DNA of 64,000 nt from NCBI GenBank assembly GCA_964246015.1, contig CAXTPG010000008.1, positions 1 through 64,000 of the forward strand. Direction: 5' to 3'. Position numbers and translations under genes: made by a program. This document shows positions 23,865 through 33,025 of this stretch, one piece after another. Source of the DNA: JBBROS01 sp964246015 (GTDB lineage: Bacteria > Pseudomonadota > Alphaproteobacteria > Acetobacterales > Acetobacteraceae). Positions within the stretch are counted from its first letter, which is position 1. Every line of letters starts with the position of its first letter. The notes under the pieces were generated by a model, which worked only from the letters and a program-made list of their open reading frames with translations, had not been told where the DNA came from and made no database searches.

Positions 23865-24854
23865 ATGACCAAGCCCCTGAACGTCGCCGTCCAGATGGAC
23901 CCGATCGAAACCGTCAACATCGACGGCGACAGCACCTTCGCCCTCATGCTCGAGGCGCAGAAGCGCGGCCACCGCCTCTGGCACTACGAAGTCCGCCACA
24001 TGTCCCTGCACGAAGGCCGGCAATCCCCGGACGGCGCCCGCACCGAACGCCTGCTCGCCCGCGCCCGCCCCGTCACCGTCCAGCGCAAATCGGGCGACCA
24101 CTACGCCTTCGGACCCACCGAAACGCTCGACCTCGGCAGCATGGACACCGTCCTGATGCGCCAGGACCCTCCCTTCGACATGGCCTACATCACCGCCACG
24201 CACATGCTGGAGCACATCCACCCCAGAACCCTGGTGGTGAACGACCCCAAGCACGTCCGCGACGCCCCCGAGAAACTCCTGGTCACCCACTTCCCCGACC
24301 TGATGCCCCCGACGCTGATCACCTGGGACACCGACGCCATCCGCGCCTTCCGCGCCGAATACCGGGACATCATCGTCAAGCCCCTGTTCGGCAACGGCGG
24401 CGCCGGCGTCTTCCGCATCAAGCCGGATGACGAGAACCTCGCCAGCCTGCTCGAGATGCACTTCGCCCGCTCCCGCGAGCCCCTCATGATCCAGCGCTAC
24501 GAATCCGCCGTCCGCCGCGGCGACAAGCGGGTCATCCTCATCGACGGCGAACCCCTGGGCGCCATCAACCGCGTCCCGGCCGAAGGCGAGGCCCGCAGCA
24601 ACATGCACGTCGGCGGCCGCCCCGAGAAAACCGCCCTCACCGACCGCGAACGCGAGATCTGCCGCCGCATCGGCCCGCATCTGCGCGACCACGGCCTGCT
24701 CTTCACCGGAATCGACGTCATCGGCGACTACCTGACCGAAATCAACGTCACCTCCCCCACCGGCCTGCAGGAACTCGCACGCTTCGACGGCATCGACCTC
24801 GCCACGAACATCTGGGACGCCATCGAACGGAAAATCGCAGCCCGAACCGGCTGA
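23865..24854 (+). CDS. gshB: Glutathione synthetase
   Basis: This 329-residue ATP-grasp enzyme joins gamma-glutamylcysteine and glycine in the cytoplasm. The N-terminus NVAVQMDPIETVNIDGDSTF is typical, with LVVNDPKHVRDAPEKL, the ATP-binding IIVKPLFGNGGAGVF and the C-terminal FTGIDVIGDYLTEINVTSPTG, where E and N hold magnesium. GAGG precedes the ATG. Its product is also the cofactor used by the formaldehyde dehydrogenase encoded at 46827. Stand-alone monocistronic layout. Confidence 0.96.
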   Translation: MTKPLNVAVQMDPIETVNIDGDSTFALMLEAQKRGHRLWHYEVRHMSLHEGRQSPDGARTERLLARARPVTVQRKSGDHYAFGPTETLDLGSMDTVLMRQDPPFDMAYITATHMLEHIHPRTLVVNDPKHVRDAPEKLLVTHFPDLMPPTLITWDTDAIRAFRAEYRDIIVKPLFGNGGAGVFRIKPDDENLASLLEMHFARSREPLMIQRYESAVRRGDKRVILIDGEPLGAINRVPAEGEARSNMHVGGRPEKTALTDREREICRRIGPHLRDHGLLFTGIDVIGDYLTEINVTSPTGLQELARFDGIDLATNIWDAIERKIAARTG

Positions 24855-24877
24855 CCGCGATCTCGCCGGCGCACGCC

Positions 24878-25402
24878 CTATCCGCCGCCCGGGTGACCGT
24901 GACCGCCCCCCCCTGAATGGCCATGGCTCCCGAACCCGCCGCGGAGCGACGCCGAATGCACATGCCCCGGTGCCGCGGCGGCATGGAGCGAAGCCGCACG
25001 TGCAGCCAAATGGCGCGCGTGCTCGGCCGGGTGTTCCCGCGCGAAACCGTCGTGCAGGCGCCCGGCCTGCCCGGCAGGGGCACGCTCCACATGCCGCTCG
25101 CGCACGAACCCGAAGTGCAATGCACCGTTCGCCTGCCCCTCGGCCTGAACCCGCGCCACACCGTTCGGTCCCGCCTGGTCCGGCCGGCCCGGCGGCAACG
25201 GCGGTCCCCGGCGCACGCGCCGGGGCACGACCTCAGCCTCCGCCGCTGAGCGTGCGGGCTGGCATGTCAGGTCGTACGAGTCGATCGCCGCCCGAACCTG
25301 TCCCGGCGGACACGCCCCCACCTCCGGCTGCCCCAAAGCCGGCATCGACAGGGCCATACCGCCCCCCATCATCACCAACGTAATCGTCCGAGCGCATCGC
25401 AT
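24878..25402 (-). CDS. Secreted His/Gly-tailed protein of unknown function
   Basis: From ATG 25402 the 174 residues begin with a signal peptide (MRCARTITLVMMGGGMALSM, then PALGQPEVG) and a short cysteine-bearing region (ACPPGQVRAAIDSYDLTCQP). A disordered Arg/Pro/Ala stretch follows, and the tail is very rich in His and Gly (FGSHGHSGGGGHGHPGGG). The tail could bind zinc, nickel or copper in the periplasm. It ends 24 bases from the gshB stop. I know no family for it, and its low complexity makes the coding assignment moderate. Confidence 0.5.
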   Translation of the reverse strand: MRCARTITLVMMGGGMALSMPALGQPEVGACPPGQVRAAIDSYDLTCQPARSAAEAEVVPRRVRRGPPLPPGRPDQAGPNGVARVQAEGQANGALHFGFVRERHVERAPAGQAGRLHDGFAREHPAEHARHLAARAASLHAAAAPGHVHSASLRGGFGSHGHSGGGGHGHPGGG

Positions 25403-25479
25403 TCCCGCACGGTACCGCAATGAGGCAGGAAGCGGATGTTTGATTTTGCTGCCAAACGTTACCCCGCCCCACCCGCGCA

Positions 25480-25887
25480 TCAGCCTCCGAACGTGATCGC
25501 CTGCGCCCCCTCCAGCAGCGTCAACCGCCCCAGCGCATGCAGGTTCTCCATCCCCTGGGTGATCGTGAGGAAGTGGTTCCCCGCCAACTGCCCCGCCTTG
25601 CTCGCGAACCGGCAGGGCCCGTACGCGATCAGTATCTCCGTCTCGCTATACCCCCCGGGATAGAAGATCACCTGCCCCGGCGCCGGAAAACTCGTGGGAT
25701 CCTCGAACCCCACCCCGAACTCCTGCCCACCCAGCGGAATCCAGCACGCCTCCCCGCTCCATCGCACGTGGATGATCTTCTCCGAATACGGCAACAGCCC
25801 CCGGAACATCGCGCACGTCTTCGGCGACTGCGCGTCCTCGAACCGCGCCCCGAACCGGAACGGCCCGGCAGTGATCACGATGTCCAT
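25480..25887 (-). CDS. DUF3830 / cyclophilin-like domain protein
   Basis: A 135-residue protein beginning DIVITAGPFRFGARFEDAQSP, with the KTCAMFRGLLPYSEKIIHVRWSGEACWIPLG block characteristic of the DUF3830 (cyclophilin-like) family. An IFYPGGYSETEILIAYGPCRF segment and a final HALGRLTLLEGAQAI follow. The family is small and uncharacterised and often lies near amidohydrolase or transport genes. ATG 25887 matches the conserved N-terminus; in-frame codons extend upstream to 25926 without homology. It lies just outside the atypical-composition block. Confidence 0.82.
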   Translation of the reverse strand: MDIVITAGPFRFGARFEDAQSPKTCAMFRGLLPYSEKIIHVRWSGEACWIPLGGQEFGVGFEDPTSFPAPGQVIFYPGGYSETEILIAYGPCRFASKAGQLAGNHFLTITQGMENLHALGRLTLLEGAQAITFGG

Positions 25888-25940
25888 CAAACACCCCATG
25901 AGTCGGAAAGCAGAAAATCGATACAAGGCGCCAGATCATG

Positions 25941-25970
25941 ATGCGTCTGGGCTGCGTCACCCAGACGCAT
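25941..25970. other. Perfect 11-bp inverted repeat upstream of the DUF3830 gene
   Basis: ATGCGTCTGGG (25941-25951) is mirrored by CCCAGACGCAT (25960-25970) across an eight-base spacer. No T-tract follows on either strand, so a Rho-independent terminator is unlikely. It lies 54 bases before the DUF3830 start and could be an operator or mRNA hairpin. The rest of 25888-26165 shows nothing else I can name. Confidence 0.6.
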
Positions 25971-26165
25971 GAACATGACCGCAAAACAACAGGCCAGGCA
26001 GCGGCCATCCCGCCCTAGAATTTCGTGACCTGGTCGCCGACGTCGGGAAGACCGGTCGAGGTCCGCAGCTGTGGCTACGATCTTACAGCCCATGGCGCTA
26101 CGCCTCGGGCCGCTTTATGCTGAAACACGCGGCGCCCGGCCGCCGCCATCGACGGAGCATGCAGC

Positions 26166-26918
26166 GTGGCGCCCCGGCTCATGATCACGCGCTGGGAGGA
26201 CCTGCGCGGCGGCGCAGCGGCAGCCCTGCCGGACCGCGCCGTCGCCGTATTGCCCGTGGCCGCAACGGAGCATCACGGCCCGCATCTGCCCCTCGGCACC
26301 GACGCGATGATCCTGGATGGCGTGCTGGCGGCGGCGCAAGCCATGGCCGGCGACGCCTACGCCCTGGTGCTGCCCGTCCAGCGCGTCGGCTGGTCCGTCG
26401 AGCACGGCGATTGGCCCGGCACGCTCTCGCTCGACGCCGACCGGCTCGCGGCCGGCTGGGTGGAGCTGGGCGGATGGGCCGCGCGCGCCGGCATCCGGCG
26501 GCTGCTGATCCTGAACAGCCATGGCGGCAACACGCCCGTCGCCGCCATCGCCGCCATGCGGATGCGCGCCGAGCACGGGCTGCTGGCCGCCCGCGCCCAT
26601 TGGCAGGACCTGGCCGGCCCGGCCGACGGCGGCGGCCGCGACTGGCACGGCGGCCTGGTCGAGACCTCGGTGATGCTGCACCTCCGCCCGGACCTGGTCG
26701 ATCGGGGCGCCGTCGCGCCGCCGCCGCCGCACACGCTTCCGCTCGCGCCGGACGGCCCGGCGCCCTGGGCGTGGATGGCGCGCGACCTCGACCCGCGCGG
26801 CGTCATCGGCGACCCCGGCGGCGCCACGGCGGCGTTCGGCGCCGACCTGGTCAGCCGCTCGGCCGCGGGCCTGGTTGCGCTGCTCAGCCGGCTGGCAGCC
26901 GCACCGTGGCCGCCGTGA
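26166..26918 (+). CDS. Creatininase-family amidohydrolase
   Basis: A 250-residue metal hydrolase with the creatininase ligand set: E35, H37 and D46 in AATEHHGPHLPLGTDAM, H119 in LNSHGGN and E166 in HGGLVETSVM. The family includes creatininase, MftE and the archaeal ArfB that deformylates the GTP-derived FAPy nucleotide. The start is GTG 26166 with GGAG eight bases upstream. It opens the block of pterin- and riboflavin-like genes, so hydrolysis of a GTP-derived formamide or lactam is an attractive guess. Its 3' end overlaps the convergent glucosyltransferase by 35 bases. Confidence 0.85.
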   Translation: MAPRLMITRWEDLRGGAAAALPDRAVAVLPVAATEHHGPHLPLGTDAMILDGVLAAAQAMAGDAYALVLPVQRVGWSVEHGDWPGTLSLDADRLAAGWVELGGWAARAGIRRLLILNSHGGNTPVAAIAAMRMRAEHGLLAARAHWQDLAGPADGGGRDWHGGLVETSVMLHLRPDLVDRGAVAPPPPHTLPLAPDGPAPWAWMARDLDPRGVIGDPGGATAAFGADLVSRSAAGLVALLSRLAAAPWPP

Positions 26919-28632
26919 CGCGCGCCGGGTCCAGCCGACGCAGGACCGGGTCCGGATCGAACTCGTCCGGCACGGCGCACAGCGCGCGCCGCCGCATCCA
27001 GCGCCCGAACGCCGGGCTGGCCGACAGGCACGCGTAGGGAACCGCGAGCAGCCAGGCCAGCAGCACCGGCGCCGCCCAGCCGAACGAACCCGGCGCCGCA
27101 TGGGCGATGATCGCGGCGCCGCCCAGGGCCAGCACGGTCTGCGGCCACAGCATCCGCAGCGCCTCGGCAACCGGCACGTCCCGGTCGTCCCGCTGCTGCG
27201 CGTCCCACCCGATGCGGCGGCCCAGCAGCAGGCCGACCACGAACACCGCCTCGGCCACCATCGTCACCGGCAGCGTCAGCAGCGTCGCGGCCGCGTCCGC
27301 GAGGCACCCGGCCGCCAGGCGCGCCCCGCCGCCATAGGCCCGGCGCGAGCGGCGGCGGCACAGCGCGTCCAGCACGCCGAACAGCCGGGGCAGGAAACCC
27401 AGCCCGAGCAGCACGAGGTAGGCCCCGAACGCCACCCCCGGCAGGCCGGCGCCGCCCGGCAGCAGCGCCCCCAGCAGCGACACGGCCAGCATCGCGGTCC
27501 AGGCCACCGGCCCCACATACATCAGCACGGCGTTGGCCAACTGGAACCGGCCCATCGGCCGCAGCCCGGGGCGCCCGACCAGGTGCACGTACTGCAGGTT
27601 GCCCTGGATCCAGCGGAGGTTGCGGCGGATGAAGTCCGGCAGGTTCGGCGGATTCTCCTCCCAACTGCCGAACTCGTCGGCCAGGATGCGAACCTCCCAC
27701 CCCGCCGCGCGGATCATCACCGCCTCCACCTGGTCGTGGCTGAGCACGGGGCCGCCGAACGGCGGGCGGCCCGGCAGCAGCGGCAGCGCGCAGTGATCGA
27801 CGAACGGCCCCACCCGCAGGATCGCATTGTGGCCCCAGAACGGCCCGCTCGGCCCCTGCCACCAGGCCGCACCCACGGTGTGGGTCCGCATTCCGTGCCG
27901 CATGCCGAACTGGAACACGCGCGCGAACCCGCTCTCGGCCGGCCGGCCGACGATGAGCGTCTGCAGGATGCCGACCCGGGGCGCCGCCTGCATCGCCTGG
28001 ACCATGCGGACAAGCGCGTCGCCCGACATCAGGCTGTCCGCGTCCAGCACGATCATCAGCTCGTACGTGCCGCGGGCCGCCAGTGCGAACGCCCGCAGGT
28101 TGCCGGCCTTGAATCCCTCGTTGCTGGTCCGGCGGCGGTACCGCACGCGGTCCAGGGCGCCGAACGCCGCGCGCTCGGCCGCCTCGTGCGCCGCGTCGCT
28201 GTCGCTGAGCACGTGGACGACGAACGCGTCCAGCCGGCCGGTTCCCGCCAGGCTGCCGAGCATCGCGTCGATCCGGACGCGCACCCGGGACGGGTCCTCG
28301 TTGCGGATCGCGACGCAGATCGCCACGGGTCCCTGGATGGGCGTGCCTGGCCCGATGGCGGCGAGGTCCGGGTTCACCAGCGTGGCCGGGGCCCGCGACG
28401 TCACCAGGATCACCAGCCCGATCAGCGAGTTCCACACCATCAGCAGCGACCAGGGCGCCGCCAGCAGGAACAGCGCGAGCACCAGCACGCGCGGCGCCGA
28501 CCACGCGCCGCCGGCCAGCGCCGCGACCATGCCGGCGGCCAGGCCCGCCCAGCTCAGCCCCCACAGCGCGAACACCAGCGTGCGCCGCCCGAGCAGCGCC
28601 GCGTCCGGATCGACCATCGTTTCAGCCCGCAT
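26884..28632 (-). CDS. opgH: Glucans biosynthesis glucosyltransferase H-like (OpgH/MdoH family)
   Basis: This 582-residue membrane GT2 enzyme has two N-terminal helices, a cytoplasmic catalytic domain with HVLSDSDAA, VLDADSLMSGD, SHDQVEAVM and RRNLRWIQGN (the QxxRW-like site), then four or more C-terminal helices. OpgH builds the linear beta-1,2-glucan backbone of osmoregulated periplasmic glucans. It is shorter than enterobacterial OpgH, lacking most of the long N-terminal cytoplasmic extension. No opgG or opgD is adjacent, unusual for this family. ATG 28617 is an alternative start. Confidence 0.87.
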   Translation of the reverse strand: MRAETMVDPDAALLGRRTLVFALWGLSWAGLAAGMVAALAGGAWSAPRVLVLALFLLAAPWSLLMVWNSLIGLVILVTSRAPATLVNPDLAAIGPGTPIQGPVAICVAIRNEDPSRVRVRIDAMLGSLAGTGRLDAFVVHVLSDSDAAHEAAERAAFGALDRVRYRRRTSNEGFKAGNLRAFALAARGTYELMIVLDADSLMSGDALVRMVQAMQAAPRVGILQTLIVGRPAESGFARVFQFGMRHGMRTHTVGAAWWQGPSGPFWGHNAILRVGPFVDHCALPLLPGRPPFGGPVLSHDQVEAVMIRAAGWEVRILADEFGSWEENPPNLPDFIRRNLRWIQGNLQYVHLVGRPGLRPMGRFQLANAVLMYVGPVAWTAMLAVSLLGALLPGGAGLPGVAFGAYLVLLGLGFLPRLFGVLDALCRRRSRRAYGGGARLAAGCLADAAATLLTLPVTMVAEAVFVVGLLLGRRIGWDAQQRDDRDVPVAEALRMLWPQTVLALGGAAIIAHAAPGSFGWAAPVLLAWLLAVPYACLSASPAFGRWMRRRALCAVPDEFDPDPVLRRLDPARVTAATVRLPAG

Positions 28633-28693
28633 CTCTATCCACCGACACCCATTTCAGCGTAACCCGGCGGCTCCGCGGGCACGAGGCAGCAGC

Positions 28694-29674
<981 letters not shown>

Positions 29675-29685
29675 TCGGAGCGCCC

Positions 29686-30090
29686 ATGTACGCCGTCGAA
29701 GTCCGCGATCACATCATGGTCGCCCACAGCCTGAAGGGCGAGGTGTTCGGCCCGGCGCAGGGCCTGCACGGCGCGACCTTCATCGTCGATGTCGCGTTCT
29801 TCCGCCAGGAGCTTGGGGCGGACGGGATCGTGGTCGATATCGGCCGCGCCCTGGATGCGCTGAAGGCCGGCCTGCAACCGCTGAACTACGCGAACCTGGA
29901 CGAGCGGCCCGAATTCGCCGGCATGGTGACGACGACCGAGGTGCTGGCCCGGCACATCTTCGGCCTTATGGCGGCCGCCGCCCAAGATGGCCGCCTCGGC
30001 CCGCACGCGGCCGGGCTGGACCGCATCCGCGTGACCCTGGGCGAGTCCCATGTCGCCCGGGCCTGGTATGAGGCCGCGCTGCCCGATTGA
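29686..30090 (+). CDS. 6-pyruvoyl-tetrahydropterin synthase / QueD superfamily protein, atypical active site
   Basis: This 134-residue T-fold protein matches PTPS/QueD overall: an N-terminal AHSL strand, IVVDIGRALDALKAGLQPLNYANLDE, FAGMVTTTEVLARHIF, and a final GESHVARAWYE with the catalytic His region. But the zinc and catalytic site is changed. H14 and H28 remain, while the canonical HxH is HGA (A30) and no cysteine precedes it. It therefore probably does not run the normal PTPS or QueD reaction. It is locked between the MDR and GT4 genes (11 and 4 bases), suggesting one pathway on a pterin-like ligand. Confidence 0.85.
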   Translation: MYAVEVRDHIMVAHSLKGEVFGPAQGLHGATFIVDVAFFRQELGADGIVVDIGRALDALKAGLQPLNYANLDERPEFAGMVTTTEVLARHIFGLMAAAAQDGRLGPHAAGLDRIRVTLGESHVARAWYEAALPD

Positions 30091-30094
30091 CGCC

Positions 30095-31129
30095 ATGCCG
30101 GACCTGCACTTCGCGATCCCCGGCGGCCTCGACACCCGGACCGGAGGCTACGAGTACGACCGCCGGCTGATGCAGGCCCTGCGCGCGCGCGGCCTGCATG
30201 TGGCGCACCTGGGCTGGCCTGGCCGCTACCCCCACCCGACGGCGGCGGAGCGGGCCGCCGCCGTCCGCAGCCTCGCGGCCCTGCCGGACGGCAGCCCCGT
30301 CCTGATCGACGGGCTGGCCTATGGCGCGCTGCCGGAGCTGGCGAAGCAGGCCGGCGCGCGGCTCCGCCTGCTGGCGCTGGTGCATCACCCGCTCGCGCTC
30401 GAGACGGGGATCGCCGCCGCCGAGCAGGCCCGGCTTGCGGCCGACGAGGCCGAGGCGCTGTCGCATGCGGCGGCCGTCGTCGTCACCAGCCATCGCACGG
30501 CGGCGACGCTGGTGGCGTCGTTCGGCGTCCCGCCCGGGCGCATCGTCGTCGCGCTGCCGGGGACCGAGGAGCGGCCGGCGCCGCGCGCGGCCGGGTCCCG
30601 GCGCGCCGTGCGGCTGCTGTGCGTGGGGTCGTTGACGCCCCGCAAGGGCCACGACGTGCTTCTGGCGGCGCTGGAGCGGCTGGGCGACCTGGCCTGGACG
30701 CTGCGCATCGTGGGCAGCCCCGCGCACGCGCCGGAGGAGGCCGGCCGGATCGGGGCGTTGCTGGACCGGTCCGCGTTCGGCCGCCGGGTGCGGCTGGAAG
30801 GGGAGGTCGCGGACACGGCGCCGTTCTACCGCCGGGCCGACGTGTTCGTGCTCGCGAGCCATTACGAAGGCTACGGCATGGCGTTCGCCGAGGCGCTCGC
30901 GCATGGCCTGCCGGTCGTCGGCACGCGCGCCGGCGCCGTGCCGGACGTCGTGCCTCCGGACGCCGGCATTCTGGTCCCGCCGGGGGATGCGGTCGCCCTG
31001 GCGGCCGCGCTGCGCCGTATCCTGTGCGACCCCGCGCTGCGGGGGCGGCTGGCGGACGGGGCGGCCCGGGCCGGCGCCGCGTTGCCGCGCTGGGCGGATG
31101 CCGCGGCGCTGGTCGCCGGCCTGCTCTGA
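30095..31129 (+). CDS. GT4-family glycosyltransferase
   Basis: A 344-residue GT-B enzyme. The N-terminal AIPGGLDTRTGGYEYDRRL is the acceptor-domain glycine loop, RRAVRLLCVGSLTPRKGHDVLLAAL opens the donor domain, and SHYEGYGMAFAEALAHGLPVVGT supplies the E...E nucleotide-sugar motif. It transfers a sugar, retaining configuration, onto an unknown acceptor. Starting four bases after the PTPS-like gene, it may glycosylate the product of that enzyme, as pteridine glucosyltransferases do in cyanobacteria. No membrane segment is seen. The acceptor is inference. Confidence 0.9.
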   Translation: MPDLHFAIPGGLDTRTGGYEYDRRLMQALRARGLHVAHLGWPGRYPHPTAAERAAAVRSLAALPDGSPVLIDGLAYGALPELAKQAGARLRLLALVHHPLALETGIAAAEQARLAADEAEALSHAAAVVVTSHRTAATLVASFGVPPGRIVVALPGTEERPAPRAAGSRRAVRLLCVGSLTPRKGHDVLLAALERLGDLAWTLRIVGSPAHAPEEAGRIGALLDRSAFGRRVRLEGEVADTAPFYRRADVFVLASHYEGYGMAFAEALAHGLPVVGTRAGAVPDVVPPDAGILVPPGDAVALAAALRRILCDPALRGRLADGAARAGAALPRWADAAALVAGLL

Positions 31130-31132
31130 CGG

Positions 31133-31885
31133 TCAGCCCAGGTCGAGGTCGAACAGCACGTCGGCGCCCAGCCGATAGATCGCGGCGGGGGGCCGCAGCG
31201 CCCCGTCCAGCCGCGCGACGGCCGGCAGCGTGAGGCCGGGCAGGCCGGAGCCGATCAGCAGCGGCGCGACGCACACGTGCAGGCGCTGCAACGCCCCCGC
31301 CGCCAGGAAGGCGGAGACGGTGCGCGCGCCGCCCTCGACCAGCAACCGGTGCAGCCCGCGACCGGCCAGCGCGGCGACGATGTCCTGTGGCGCGAACCCG
31401 TCACGGCCCCGCGGCAGCACGATGCCGCCGGCACCCGGCGGCGCGCTGGCGGAAGCGGCGTGCACCACCAGGGTCGGCGCGGCGCCGTCCGTCGCCAGAT
31501 GCGCGGCGCGATCCATCCGTCCATCGGGGTCGATCACCACGCGGACGGGGTTCGGGCCGGCCACGTGCCGAACGGTCAGGCGCGGATTGTCGGCCGCCAC
31601 GGTGCCGACGCCGACGACGACCGCATCGACCAGCGCGCGAAGCCGGTGCAGGTGCACCAGGGCCTCCCGCCCGTTCACGTAGTGCGAATGCCCGGTCTCG
31701 GTCGCGATCCGCCCGTCCAGGGACTGCCCGAGCTGCCCCAGGACCAGGGACGACGCCCCGGCGACGGGCCCATAGAGACGGTGGAACGCGCTCGCGTCCG
31801 TCCCGCCCCGCGCTGGCCGGCGCGACAGCAGATCCGCCCACTCCCGGGCTGCCGGATCAACGATCCCTTGCGTGTGTTCCACCAT
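31133..31885 (-). CDS. RibD C-terminal (pyrimidine reductase) family protein
   Basis: A 250-residue dihydrofolate-reductase-like protein with only the reductase half of RibD. Key segments are QLGQSLDGRIATETGHSHYVNG, LRALVDAVVVGVGTVAADNPRLTVR and the NADPH-site LLVEGGARTVSAFL. RibD reductases reduce the ribosyl group of GTP-derived diaminopyrimidines to ribityl. No zinc deaminase domain is present. It is convergent with the GT4 gene (3-base gap) and divergent from GTP cyclohydrolase II, the enzyme that makes RibD's substrate type. A dedicated rather than housekeeping role seems likely. Confidence 0.88.
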   Translation of the reverse strand: MVEHTQGIVDPAAREWADLLSRRPARGGTDASAFHRLYGPVAGASSLVLGQLGQSLDGRIATETGHSHYVNGREALVHLHRLRALVDAVVVGVGTVAADNPRLTVRHVAGPNPVRVVIDPDGRMDRAAHLATDGAAPTLVVHAASASAPPGAGGIVLPRGRDGFAPQDIVAALAGRGLHRLLVEGGARTVSAFLAAGALQRLHVCVAPLLIGSGLPGLTLPAVARLDGALRPPAAIYRLGADVLFDLDLG

Positions 31886-31960
31886 TCGCTAGATGTGTCT
31901 CGCTGCAAATTGACGGGATAGACCCACGTGCTACCAAATTGTGATGGTCTAGCAGGCTTG

Positions 31961-33025
31961 ATGAGCAACGCGCACATCATCGCCATGTATCGGGCCGTGG
32001 CGGAATTGCGGGCGGGACGGCCGATCCTGCTGGAACTGCCTGGCGCGCCGCTGCTGGCGGCGGCTTCGGACACGATGTCGCCCATTCTGTTCTCGACGTT
32101 TCAGACCATGCCCGGGGCAGCCCTGGTCCTGACGGCCGAGCGGGCCGCGGCGATGGGTCTCGGCAGCGCCGGTCCCGTGGCGCTCCCGCTGGCCGGCCTG
32201 ACGCAGGCCACGGCCGAAGCCCTCGCCGTTGCGGGCAACGTTGACGTGCACGGTCTGGCCGTGCAAACGGCGACGCACGCGGCGGCGACCGTGCTCGATC
32301 TGTGCAAGCGCGCCCACCTGCTGCCCGCGGCCCTGGTCGCGCCCTGCGTGCCCGCCTCGGTCCCGCCCGCCGTGCAGCGGCTCAGCGCGCTCGATCTCGC
32401 CTCGTCCGGTCCGGACCAGGCTGCGATGGGGCTCGAGATCGTCTCGTCCGCCATCGTGCCGCTGACGGACGTCTCCGCCCGCTTCATCGTGTTCCGCTCG
32501 GGGGCATCGGCCCGCGACCAGGTGGCGGTCGTCGTCGGCGACCCGGATCCCGCCCAGCCGGTCCCGGTGCGCCTGCACTCCGCCTGCCTCACCGGCGACC
32601 TGTTCGGCTCCCTGCGCTGCGACTGCGGCGAGCAGCTTCGGCAAACCATCGACGCGCTGCAATCGGGCGGCGTGCTGCTGTACCTCGACCAGGAGGGCCG
32701 CGGCACCGGTCTTCGCAACAAGATGCGCGCCTATGCGCTGCAGGACACCGGGCTCGACACGATCGACGCCGACCGGATGCTCGGCTACGGGCCGGACGAG
32801 CGGCGCTACGAGATCGCGGCCGAGATGCTGCGGCTGCTCGGATACCGGCGCGTGCGCCTGCTGACCAACAACCCCGAGAAGCTCGCGGCCCTGGCCCGGG
32901 CCGGGATCGAGATCGTGGAGCGGGCGCCGTTGCTGGCCCCCGTCACGGCCGAGAACCGGCGCTACATGGCGGCCAAGGCGGAACGCGGCGGGCATCTGCT
33001 GGAAACCCTGTTCACGACGCCGTGA
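31961..33025 (+). CDS. ribA: GTP cyclohydrolase II with degenerate N-terminal domain
   Basis: The C-terminal 200 of 354 residues are an intact GTP cyclohydrolase II: zinc cysteines in HSACLTGDLFGSLRCDCGEQL, LDQEGRGTGLRNKM for GTP binding, and LLTNNPEKL. It opens GTP and releases formate to give the diaminopyrimidine precursor of riboflavin. The first 150 residues resemble a decayed DHBP-synthase (RibB) domain. I chose ATG 31961 with AGCAGG upstream; GTG 31928 is an alternative. The 75 bases back to the RibD-like gene carry TTGACG (31910) but no FMN riboswitch. Confidence 0.92.
   Translation: MSNAHIIAMYRAVAELRAGRPILLELPGAPLLAAASDTMSPILFSTFQTMPGAALVLTAERAAAMGLGSAGPVALPLAGLTQATAEALAVAGNVDVHGLAVQTATHAAATVLDLCKRAHLLPAALVAPCVPASVPPAVQRLSALDLASSGPDQAAMGLEIVSSAIVPLTDVSARFIVFRSGASARDQVAVVVGDPDPAQPVPVRLHSACLTGDLFGSLRCDCGEQLRQTIDALQSGGVLLYLDQEGRGTGLRNKMRAYALQDTGLDTIDADRMLGYGPDERRYEIAAEMLRLLGYRRVRLLTNNPEKLAALARAGIEIVERAPLLAPVTAENRRYMAAKAERGGHLLETLFTTP

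Noticed and set aside
25888..26165. Left attachment-site copy of the tRNA-Gly 3' end
   Set aside because: I looked for the last 20 bases of the tRNA gene in this spacer and saw no match.
31886..31960. Possible FMN riboswitch before ribA
   Set aside because: The 75-base spacer is too short, and the conserved RFN core blocks are absent.
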